Source: Streptomyces harbinensis
GTDB lineage: Bacteria; Actinomycetota; Actinomycetes; Streptomycetales; Streptomycetaceae
NCBI RefSeq assembly: GCF_900116145.1
Contig: NZ_FPAB01000002.1
Span: 661,193-725,192 of the forward strand
DNA length: 64,000 nt
Reading direction: 5' to 3'
Position 1 is the stretch's first letter; each line of letters opens with the position of its first letter. The translations under genes were made by a program, and so were the position numbers. The notes beneath the pieces were generated by a model. That model ran no database searches. It saw only the letters and a program-made list of their open reading frames with translations, and had not been told where the DNA came from. Below, one piece after another: positions 35,797 through 43,563 of this stretch.

Positions 35797-36879
35797 ATGC
35801 CCACTCGCCCACGCCGACGCCGCCCGCTGGCCCTCACCGCCACCGCCGCCCTCACCGCCGTCCTGGCCGCCTCCTGCGCCTCGCCGGACACCGCGGACGG
35901 CAACGGCGACACCACCACGATCACCTTCATGGGCTTCTACGGCACCTTCCAGGACGCCTTCACCGAACAGGTGATCAAGCCCTTCGAGGACGCGAACCCC
36001 GGCATCAAGGTCACCTACGTCCCGATCCAGAACTCCAGCGAGGTCCTGGCCAAGCTGCGGGCCAGCACCTCCCGCCCGGCGGCCGACGTCGCGCTCATGG
36101 ACAGCTCGGTCGCCCCGACCGCGAACGAGGAGGGTCTGTTCGCCCGGCTCGACCCGGAGCTGGTCCCCAACCTCGACCGGCTCGTGGACGAGGCGGCGAG
36201 CAAGGACGGCTTCGGCCCCGGCCTCACCCTGGACAGCCTCTCCATCCTCTACAACACCGAGCGGGTGGACACGCCCCCCACCAGCTGGAACGACCTCTGG
36301 GACGAGGAGTACCGGGGCAGGCTCGCCATGCCCATCGCCGACACCCGCGGCGTGGCGCTCATCATCGCCCTCTCGCAGATCCTCGGCACCGACTACCAGC
36401 AGGACATCGACCCGGCCATCGACCGGCTCAAGGAGCTGGCGCCCGCCGTCGAGACCTGGCAGCCGGCCCCGGACGTCTACACCGCCGTCCAGTCCGGTGA
36501 GGCCGACATCGCGGTCGGCTGGAACGCCCGCGGCCAGTACTACCAGGACACCTCCGGCGGCGTCGTCGCACCGGTCCTCCCGGAAGAGGGCACCGTCACC
36601 CAGATCAACACCATCAACCTGGTCAACAACTCGCCCCGCGCCGAGGCCGCGCAGAAGTTCATCGACTACGCGATCAGCGCCGAGGCCCAGCAGGCGTTCG
36701 ACGAGGCCGCCTACTACGCGCCCGTCAACAAGGACACCGAACTCGCACCCGAGGTGCGCGACCGCACCACCGCCTCCGCGGAGCAGCAGGCCCGGCAGAT
36801 CCCCGTCGACTGGAGCTGGCTCACCACCCGCTACACCGCCTGGGTCGACCGCATCAAGCAGGAGGTCATCGGTGGCTGA
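35797..36879 (+). CDS. Extracellular solute-binding lipoprotein (spermidine/putrescine type)
   Basis: The 360-residue protein starts with an Arg-rich n-region and hydrophobic segment ending in a lipobox-like AASC (Cys27), so it should be a lipid-anchored binding protein. The mature part has ITFMGFYGTFQDAF, LKELAP and GWNARGQYYQD segments of the PotD/Fe3+-type binding-protein fold. It delivers a small cationic or organic solute to the permease encoded downstream. It is the first gene of a six-gene operon; the ATPase start overlaps its stop. Confidence 0.85.
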   Translation: MPTRPRRRRPLALTATAALTAVLAASCASPDTADGNGDTTTITFMGFYGTFQDAFTEQVIKPFEDANPGIKVTYVPIQNSSEVLAKLRASTSRPAADVALMDSSVAPTANEEGLFARLDPELVPNLDRLVDEAASKDGFGPGLTLDSLSILYNTERVDTPPTSWNDLWDEEYRGRLAMPIADTRGVALIIALSQILGTDYQQDIDPAIDRLKELAPAVETWQPAPDVYTAVQSGEADIAVGWNARGQYYQDTSGGVVAPVLPEEGTVTQINTINLVNNSPRAEAAQKFIDYAISAEAQQAFDEAAYYAPVNKDTELAPEVRDRTTASAEQQARQIPVDWSWLTTRYTAWVDRIKQEVIGG

Positions 36880-38011
36880 CCAGCCGGCCGCCCCCGCCCG
36901 CGCGGGGTATCTGCGGCTCGCCGGACTCACCAAGGTCTTCCCCGGCGAGGGCGGCCCGCAGGGCGCCGCCGTGGCCGGCATCGACCTGGAGGTGGCGCAC
37001 GGCGAACTCCTCGCCGTGCTCGGCCCCTCCGGCTGCGGCAAGTCGACCACCCTGCGCATGATCGCCGGGCTGATCGAGCCCAGCGCCGGCACGGTCGAGG
37101 TCGGCGGACGCGACATCACCCGGCTGCCGGTGCACCGGCGGGACATGGGCGTGGTCTTCCAGTCCTACGCGCTCTTCCCGCACCTGGACGTCTTCCGCAA
37201 CGTCGCCTTCGGCCTGGAGATGCGCAAGACCGCCAAGAGCGAGGTACGCACCCGGGTCGCCCGCGCCCTGGACCTGGTACGGCTCGGGCACCTCGGCGAC
37301 CGCCGCGTCTCCCAGCTCTCCGGCGGCCAGCAGCAGCGCGTCGCACTGGCCCGGGCCCTGGTCATCGAGCCCGCCGTGCTGCTCCTGGACGAACCGCTGT
37401 CCAATCTCGACGCCCAGCTGCGTGGCGCGATGCGCGACGAGATCCGCCGCATCCACGACGAGACCGGCATCACCACCGTGTTCGTCACCCACGACCAGCG
37501 CGAGGCGCTGTCGATGGCCGACCGGGTCGCCGTCATGAACGCCGGCCGCGTCGAGCAGCTGGGCACCCCGGAGGAGGTGTACGAGCGGCCCTCGGGCCGG
37601 TTCACCGCCGAGTTCGTCGGCCGTGCCAACCTGCTGCCCGGCACCGTCACCGCCACCCACGGCGCGGGCGGCGGCGCGGGCGCCGAGGTCGCGATACCCG
37701 GGCTCGGCACGGTACGGGCCACCGGCGACGCGGTGACACCGGAGGGCCGGGCCACCGTCATGCTCCGCCCGCACCGGATCACGCTCCGGGCCGCGGGGAA
37801 GGCGGACGCCGGCCCGCGCGGCACGGTGCTCTCCGCCGGCTACAGCGGCGAGGTCATCGGCTACCGGGTCCGCGCCGCGCACGACGGCCCGGAACTGGAG
37901 GTCGAACATCCGGCCGGCGCGGGTACGGCCTTCGGCCCCGGCGCCGAGGTGCTGATCGGCTGGGACGACGCCGCCCCCCGGCTGGTGGCCGACGACGGGG
38001 ACCCGGCATGA
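36872..38011 (+). CDS. ABC importer ATPase (PotA-like)
   Basis: The 379-residue ATPase has Walker A GPSGCGKST (Gly51), Q-loop VFQSYALFPHL, signature LSGGQQQRVALARAL and Walker B VLLLDEPLSNLD, then a C-terminal TOBE domain (~residues 255-375). It energises uptake through the two permeases encoded next. The GTG at 36872 overlaps the binding-protein stop and follows GGAGG. Motifs are intact. Confidence 0.9.
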   Translation: MADQPAAPARAGYLRLAGLTKVFPGEGGPQGAAVAGIDLEVAHGELLAVLGPSGCGKSTTLRMIAGLIEPSAGTVEVGGRDITRLPVHRRDMGVVFQSYALFPHLDVFRNVAFGLEMRKTAKSEVRTRVARALDLVRLGHLGDRRVSQLSGGQQQRVALARALVIEPAVLLLDEPLSNLDAQLRGAMRDEIRRIHDETGITTVFVTHDQREALSMADRVAVMNAGRVEQLGTPEEVYERPSGRFTAEFVGRANLLPGTVTATHGAGGGAGAEVAIPGLGTVRATGDAVTPEGRATVMLRPHRITLRAAGKADAGPRGTVLSAGYSGEVIGYRVRAAHDGPELEVEHPAGAGTAFGPGAEVLIGWDDAAPRLVADDGDPA

Positions 38012-38934
38012 CCACGGCCGTCCCCACCGCCCCCGCCCCCGCCGCCCCGCCCGCCGGCCGGCTCCGGCGGCACCGCCCCGTCCTCCTGCTGCTGGCCCCC
38101 GGCGCCCTCGCCCTGCTGCTCACCTACGCCCTGCCCCTGGTGTGGGTGGTACGGATGGCCCTCAACCGGCCGCTGGACGGCGGCGCGATCCTCCAGACCG
38201 TCACGCTGTCCACCTTCACCGACGTCCTCGCCAGCTCCCACTACTGGAACGTCATCGGCCAGACCCTGCAACTGGGCGTGCTCACCACTGTCTTCACCCT
38301 GCTGCTGTCCTACCCGGTGGCGCTCTTCCTGGCCCGCACCACCAGCCGGTGGCGGAGCCTGCTCTTCGCGCTGGCCGTCGCCCCGCTGCTGATCTCCTCG
38401 GTGGCCCGCACCTTCGGCTGGATGGCGATCCTCGGCAACCAGGGCGTCGTCAACAAGACCCTGCTGGCCATCGGCGTCATCGACGACCCGCTGCGGCTGG
38501 CCAACAACATGACCGGCGTGGTGATCGCCTCCACCGAGATCTACATGCCGTTCGCGATCCTGGCGATGCTCGCCGGCTTCGGCCGGCTCGACCCCGAACT
38601 GGAGCGCGCCGCCGCCTCGCTGGGCGCCGGCCGGTTCGCCGTGCTGCGCCGCGTCGTCCTGCCGCTGACCGCCCCGGGCGTCCTCACCGCCTCCCTGCTG
38701 GTCTTCGTGCTCAGCCTCAGCGGCTACGTCACCCCCCGGCTGATCGGCGGCGGGCGCGTCTTCGTGCTGGCCACCGAGATCTACGACGAGGCGATGAACT
38801 CCCTGAACTGGCCGGTGGCCGCCGTGCTGTCCGTCCTGCTCCTGCTGCTGTTCGGCCTGGTCGTGGCGGTGCACCTGTGGGCGCAGCGTGTCCTGGAGGC
38901 CCGGTTCACCGGGCGGGGGAGGAGCACCTCGTGA
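38008..38934 (+). CDS. ABC importer permease (PotB-like)
   Basis: A 308-residue inner-membrane permease with six helices and the EAA cytoplasmic loop (ELERAAASLGAGRFAVLRRVVLPLTAPG). It overlaps the ATPase gene by ATGA and the second permease by GTGA, so subunits are made in register. It probably forms the channel as a heterodimer with the next gene product. Confidence 0.9.
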   Translation: MTTAVPTAPAPAAPPAGRLRRHRPVLLLLAPGALALLLTYALPLVWVVRMALNRPLDGGAILQTVTLSTFTDVLASSHYWNVIGQTLQLGVLTTVFTLLLSYPVALFLARTTSRWRSLLFALAVAPLLISSVARTFGWMAILGNQGVVNKTLLAIGVIDDPLRLANNMTGVVIASTEIYMPFAILAMLAGFGRLDPELERAAASLGAGRFAVLRRVVLPLTAPGVLTASLLVFVLSLSGYVTPRLIGGGRVFVLATEIYDEAMNSLNWPVAAVLSVLLLLLFGLVVAVHLWAQRVLEARFTGRGRSTS

Positions 38935-39728
38935 GAAGCGGCCCGGTGGCCCGGATCGGCTGGGCGGTCCTGCTGACCGTCCTGTACCTGTTCCTGCTCG
39001 CGCCCGTCATCATCGTCTTCATCGAGTCGTTCGACACCAGCACCTATCTGCGGTTCCCGCCGCAGGGGTTCAGCCTCGAACCGTACCGGCAGGTGTTCGC
39101 CAACCCGGACTTCCAGGCCGGCCTGAAGGTCAGCGCGGTGACCGCCGCGACCACCACCCTGCTCGCCCTGCTGTGCGGCGTCCCGGCGGCGCTCGCGCTG
39201 ACCCGGCTGCGGTTCCGCGGCCGGGGCGCGGTGGAGGCGGCGTTCCTGTCTCCGCTGCTGGTGCCGAACATCGTGCTCGGCCTGGCGCTGCTCATCCTGT
39301 TCGCCCCGATCCCGCTGACCGACACCTACTGGGGGCTGATCCTGGCCCACCTCGGCGTCACCATCCCGTACGTGGTGCGCACCGTCACGGCCGCGCTGGC
39401 CGGTGCCGACCCGCGCGCGGAGGAAGCGGCGGCCACCCTCGGCGCGGGGCCCTTCACGGTCTTCCGCCGGGTGACGCTGCCCGCCATCCGGCCCGGGCTG
39501 TTCTCCGGCGGCATCATCGCCTTCCTGCTCTCCTTCGACGAGACCGTCATCTCGCTGTTCGTCTCCGGCCACACCGTCCGGCCGCTGCCGGTCGCCGTGC
39601 TCCAGTACGTCGAGTACCGCAGCGACCCCTCGATCGCGGCGCTGTCGGTGTGCCTCGTGCTGCTGTCCGTCGTGGCCGTGGTCCTGGTCGAGCGCGGCCT
39701 CGGACTGCGCCGCAGCCTGCGCCCGTAA
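38931..39728 (+). CDS. ABC importer permease (PotC-like)
   Basis: A 265-residue permease with the EAA loop ADPRAEEAAATLGAGPFTVF and about six helices. It starts at a GTG overlapping the stop of the first permease. Together with the three preceding genes it completes a polyamine/opine-type importer. Confidence 0.9.
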   Translation: MRSGPVARIGWAVLLTVLYLFLLAPVIIVFIESFDTSTYLRFPPQGFSLEPYRQVFANPDFQAGLKVSAVTAATTTLLALLCGVPAALALTRLRFRGRGAVEAAFLSPLLVPNIVLGLALLILFAPIPLTDTYWGLILAHLGVTIPYVVRTVTAALAGADPRAEEAAATLGAGPFTVFRRVTLPAIRPGLFSGGIIAFLLSFDETVISLFVSGHTVRPLPVAVLQYVEYRSDPSIAALSVCLVLLSVVAVVLVERGLGLRRSLRP

Positions 39729-39767
39729 CCCCCTGCCCCACCCGCCCCCGCACCCCCTGGAGTTCCC

Positions 39768-40808
39768 GTGTCCACCGCGCCCGCCCCGGCCTTCGACCCG
39801 GCCGCGCTGCACCGCGACAGCGTCGTCTTCAACGCCCTCGACTGCACCCCGCTGAACTGGGCGGACGAGATCTACCTGGGCAAGCTCGCCGCCTCCGGCG
39901 TCACCGCCGTCAACCACGCCGTCTCCATCTCCCAGGACTACGACGCGGCGGCGGCCGGCATCGCCGGCTGGCAGCGGCGCCTGGCGGAGACCGGCGGCCG
40001 GGTCTTCCAGGCGTACGGCCTGGCGGACGTGGACCGCGCGCACGCCGAGGGAACGGTCGCCTGGTTCGCCGGGTTCGAGGACAGCAAGCCGGTCGGCGAG
40101 GACCTGTGGCGGCTGCATGCCCTCCACCAGATGGGCCTGCGGTTCATGGGCCTGACGTACCAGAACCGCAACTACGCGGCGGACGGCAGCGGAGAGACGG
40201 CCAACGGCGGGCTGAGCCGGTTCGGCCGGGCGCTGATCAAGGAGTGCAACGCGCTCGGCATCGCCCTCGACCTCTCGCACACCGGCGAGCGCTCCACGCT
40301 GGAGACCATCGCGGCGTCCGAGAAGCCGGTGCTGGTCACCCACGCCGGGCTCACCCGCTTCGTGGACAGCCCGCGCAACAAGAGTGACCAGGTGGTGCGG
40401 GAACTCGCCGCGCGCGGCGGCGTCTTCGGCCTGGCCGCCAAGTCCGGCTTCCTGTCGCCCACCGGCCTGACCGAGGGCGCGGACGCCGAGGTGTTCGCCG
40501 ACAACATCGACCACCTGGTGCAGCTGGTGGGGATCGAGCACGTCATCGTCGGCACCGACGTCGGGGACGAGCGCAAGTACTCCAAGGCCGGCATGGCCCG
40601 GGTGCGCCGGCTCTACCCGGAGATCCCGATCGTCGGCGACGACCTCAACCTGGACCTCATCCACCCCGAGGGCATGGGCACCCCCGCCGACCTGCCTCGC
40701 ATCACCGAGGTGCTGGCCCGGCGCGGCTACAGTGCCGCCGACCTCACGGCGGTGCTCGGCGGCAACCTCCGCCGGGTGCTCGCCGACATCTGGGACACCC
40801 CGCAGTGA
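39768..40808 (+). CDS. Peptidase M19 (membrane dipeptidase) family protein, divergent
   Basis: The 346-residue protein has the renal-dipeptidase TIM-barrel pattern and most metal ligands: Glu in WFAGFEDSK, His in IALDLSHTGE, His in PVLVTHAG, Asp in VIVGTDVGD. The first HxD metal motif (DGHND in classical enzymes) is replaced by FNALDCTPLN, as in a divergent M19 clade, so the metal site and substrate may differ. It probably hydrolyses a dipeptide or amide taken up by the importer encoded upstream. It starts at GTG 39768 after GGAG; the stop overlaps the next GTG. Confidence 0.75.
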   Translation: MSTAPAPAFDPAALHRDSVVFNALDCTPLNWADEIYLGKLAASGVTAVNHAVSISQDYDAAAAGIAGWQRRLAETGGRVFQAYGLADVDRAHAEGTVAWFAGFEDSKPVGEDLWRLHALHQMGLRFMGLTYQNRNYAADGSGETANGGLSRFGRALIKECNALGIALDLSHTGERSTLETIAASEKPVLVTHAGLTRFVDSPRNKSDQVVRELAARGGVFGLAAKSGFLSPTGLTEGADAEVFADNIDHLVQLVGIEHVIVGTDVGDERKYSKAGMARVRRLYPEIPIVGDDLNLDLIHPEGMGTPADLPRITEVLARRGYSAADLTAVLGGNLRRVLADIWDTPQ

Positions 40809-42670
40809 CCGGCGGCCGGCCCGAGGTCCCGGTCGCGGTGATCGGGGCGGGACCGCGCGGCTTGGCCGTCCTCGGACAACTCCTGGCCGCTCTCGGCCCC
40901 GGCGGCCGGTGGGAGGGCACGGCCGCCGCCGTCCACCTCGTCGAACCGGAGGAAGCGGGCGCCGGCCGGGTGTGGTCCCCGCACCAGCCGGCCGGACTGC
41001 TGATGAACACCCTCGCCGGGCACGCCACCGCCTTCCCGGACGCCTCCGTGCGCACCCCGGGCCCCCGGCTGACCGGCCCCACCCTGCTGGAGTGGTCGCG
41101 CGAGCACCACGAGGGAGGGCCCCTCGAACCGTGGGAGCACCCCGGCCGGGCCCTGATGGGCCGTTACCTGCACTGGGCGTACGGGGAGATGCTGCGCCGT
41201 GCCCCGGCCGGCGTCCGGGTGGTGCGGCACCGCACCCGGGCCACCGCACTGGCCCGGACCCCGGACGGCGGGCTGCGCGTCACGCTGGAGAACGGGGACG
41301 GGCCGCTGGCCGTGGGCGCGGTGGTCCTGGCGACCGGACACACCGACCAGCGGGAAGGGCCCGGCGACCGGGAGCTGACCGGGTTCGCCGCCCGGCACGG
41401 CCTGGTGCGGCTGCCGCCCGGGTATCCGCACGAAGCCGCCCTGGACCGTCTCGAACCGGGCGCCGAGGTGCTGGTACGGGGCCTGGCGCTGAACTTCTTC
41501 GACCAGCTCACCCTGCTCACCTCCGGACGCGGTGGCCGGTTCACCCAGCACCCGGACGGCACCCCCCGCTATCTGCCCTCCGGCCGCGAACCCCGGATCG
41601 TCGCCGGATCGGGGCGCGGCGTGCCCTACCTCGCCCGGGGCCAGGCACCCGGCGCGATGCCGCGCGGCCACCGGCTGCGGCACTTCACCGGGGAGCACCT
41701 GGGGCGGCTGCTCGCCCGCGGGCCCGGCGGCGTCGACTTCCGTACCGAGGTGTGGCCGCTGATCGCCCGCGAGGCCGGGGCGGCCTGGTACGCGACGGCG
41801 CTGCGGCTGCGCCCCGGGCGGTGCCGGCTGCCGGAGAAGCGGTTCCTGGAGCGGTACGCCGCCGTCCCGCACGGTTCGCCGCAGTGGGCCGCGCTGCTGG
41901 CCGAGGCGTTCCCCGATCCGGCCGACCGCTTCGATCCCGCCGAACTGGACCGGCCGCTGGCCGGGGTCACGGTGCCGGACCGGGACGCGCTGGGCGAGTG
42001 GATGCGCGGCTTCCTGCGCGCCGACCTGGCCGCCGCCCGGGACCTGGAGCACAGCCCGCTCAAGGCGGCGGCGGCAGCCATCGCGGCGGCCAAGGCCCAG
42101 GTGCGGAAACTGGCGGTGGCCGGGGTGCTGAACGCGCGCGGCACCCGGGACCTGCGCTGGTTCCGGGCGTACGGCGCGCACACCGCCAGCGGCCCGCCGG
42201 CCTCCAGAATCGCCGAACTCCTGGCCCTGCACGAGGCGGGCGTGGTGGAGTTCGCCGGAGCCGGGCTGACCGTGGGCACGGACGAGGCCGCCGGGAGGTT
42301 CACCGGGCGGTCGGCGACGGTCGCCGGCCCTCCGGCCCGTACCCGGGCGCTGCTCGACGCCTGGCTGCCGGGGCCCGATCTGGCCACCACCGGCAGCCCG
42401 TTGCTGGCCGCGCTCCTCACCGCCGGTCTGGGCCGCGCCCACCGGCCCGGCGGGGCGCAGCCGAGCGGCGCGCTGGATGTGGACCCGGCCACCGGGCGGG
42501 TGTACGACGCGGCCGGGGTGGCGCAGCCGGATCTGTTCGCCTGCGGCATCCCGGTGGAGGGCGTCGAGTGGAACACCGCGATCGGCGCCCGGGCGGGGGC
42601 CGGCGCGGCGCTCTTCACCCAGGCGGACACCATCGCCCGCGCGGCCCTCGCGGCGGCCTGCGGCCGGTGA
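40805..42670 (+). CDS. FAD/NAD(P)-binding protein, HI0933/N-hydroxylase-like
   Basis: The 621-residue flavoprotein has an N-terminal dinucleotide-binding GAGPRGLAVLGQLL and a conserved HTDQ segment (VVLATGHTDQREG), the pattern of the FAD-NAD(P)-binding family that includes amino-acid N-monooxygenase-like proteins. It is the last gene of the ABC operon, overlapping the dipeptidase by GTGA, so it presumably oxidises the imported or hydrolysed substrate. The substrate is unknown. It converges on the FadR-type regulator with 6 bp between stops. Confidence 0.7.
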   Translation: MTGGRPEVPVAVIGAGPRGLAVLGQLLAALGPGGRWEGTAAAVHLVEPEEAGAGRVWSPHQPAGLLMNTLAGHATAFPDASVRTPGPRLTGPTLLEWSREHHEGGPLEPWEHPGRALMGRYLHWAYGEMLRRAPAGVRVVRHRTRATALARTPDGGLRVTLENGDGPLAVGAVVLATGHTDQREGPGDRELTGFAARHGLVRLPPGYPHEAALDRLEPGAEVLVRGLALNFFDQLTLLTSGRGGRFTQHPDGTPRYLPSGREPRIVAGSGRGVPYLARGQAPGAMPRGHRLRHFTGEHLGRLLARGPGGVDFRTEVWPLIAREAGAAWYATALRLRPGRCRLPEKRFLERYAAVPHGSPQWAALLAEAFPDPADRFDPAELDRPLAGVTVPDRDALGEWMRGFLRADLAAARDLEHSPLKAAAAAIAAAKAQVRKLAVAGVLNARGTRDLRWFRAYGAHTASGPPASRIAELLALHEAGVVEFAGAGLTVGTDEAAGRFTGRSATVAGPPARTRALLDAWLPGPDLATTGSPLLAALLTAGLGRAHRPGGAQPSGALDVDPATGRVYDAAGVAQPDLFACGIPVEGVEWNTAIGARAGAGAALFTQADTIARAALAAACGR

Positions 42671-42676
42671 CCCGGC

Positions 42677-43423
42677 TCAGCCGCCGGCCGTCCGCAGCTC
42701 CCGGTCGGCGGGTGCGGGGGCCGGAAGGCGCGGGGTGACCCGGTCCACGTCGTGGGCCGCCTCCGCCAGCAGCCGCACCATGGCGGCCTCCGCCCGCGCC
42801 GCGTCCCCCGCGCGGACCGCGTCCGCCACGGCGCGGTGACTGGGCACGGGATCGGCCGCCGTCAGATGCGTGTGGACCAGCCGGTCGCGTTCCCGCAGCC
42901 CCGGTTCCAGCAGCAGATCGAGGCGGCCGATCATCTCGTTGCCGGTGGCGGCCAGCAGCGCCCGGTGGAAGGACGCGTCGGCCTCGGCCGCCGCCGACCA
43001 GTCGTCCCCCGCGCGCGCCATGGCCGCCAGCGCGGCCTCCAGCGCCGCCAGATCGTCCTCGGTGCGCCGCAGCGCCGCCCGGTGCGCGGCGGCGGGTTCC
43101 ACGATGGAGCGGACCTCGGCGAGGTCGCGCATCAGCTGCTCGCCATCGCCGCCCTCGGTGCGCCAGCGGATCACGTCCGGGTCCAGCAGATTCCAGGCCG
43201 ACCGGGCGCGGACGAAGGTGCCGCGCTTCTGCCGGGCGTCGATCAGCCCTTTCCCGGCGAGCACCTTGAGCGCTTCGCGCATGGCGGTGAGGCTGACGTC
43301 CAGCTCCCGGCCGATCGCCCGGATGTCCAGGATCTCGCCCTCGGCGAGCGACCCGCCGACGATGCGGGCGCCGAGGTGCTGCACGACATGACCGTGCACG
43401 CCTCGGCCTGCGTAGGACGCCAT
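42677..43423 (-). CDS. FadR-type GntR regulator (FCD domain)
   Basis: The 248-residue regulator has a GntR winged helix (DIRAIGRELDVSLTAMREALKVL) and an all-helical FCD ligand domain (LAEVRSIVEPAAAHRAA, ASFHRALLAATGN, PSHRAVADAVRAGD), whose histidines usually bind a metal and a carboxylate or sugar acid. The ATG at 43423 follows GGGAGAAGAG. It is divergent from the GH35 gene and probably regulates it; the site could be the AT-rich segment at 43470-43500. Confidence 0.9.
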   Translation of the reverse strand: MASYAGRGVHGHVVQHLGARIVGGSLAEGEILDIRAIGRELDVSLTAMREALKVLAGKGLIDARQKRGTFVRARSAWNLLDPDVIRWRTEGGDGEQLMRDLAEVRSIVEPAAAHRAALRRTEDDLAALEAALAAMARAGDDWSAAAEADASFHRALLAATGNEMIGRLDLLLEPGLRERDRLVHTHLTAADPVPSHRAVADAVRAGDAARAEAAMVRLLAEAAHDVDRVTPRLPAPAPADRELRTAGG

Positions 43424-43469
43424 GGTGGCTCTTCTCCCTGGGAGACGGGACTGCGGACAACCCACTGTA

Positions 43470-43500
43470 CGGTGAGCATTATTTATGAATACTTATTGAC
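43470..43500. promoter_or_regulatory. AT-rich promoter/operator between FadR-type regulator and GH35 gene
   Basis: The stretch GAGCATTATTTATGAATACT stands out as the most AT-rich segment of the neighbourhood, within a 140-bp divergent gap. TATTTATGAATACTTATT has partial dyad symmetry, as expected for a GntR-family site, and TATGAATACT-like bases could act as -10 elements for either direction. It is not resolved further. Confidence 0.4.
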
Positions 43501-43563
43501 AGTCCAGGGGCTGGCCAGCACGATGAACCGACGTCGTCGAGCCGCTCACCGCTGGAGTCCCGC

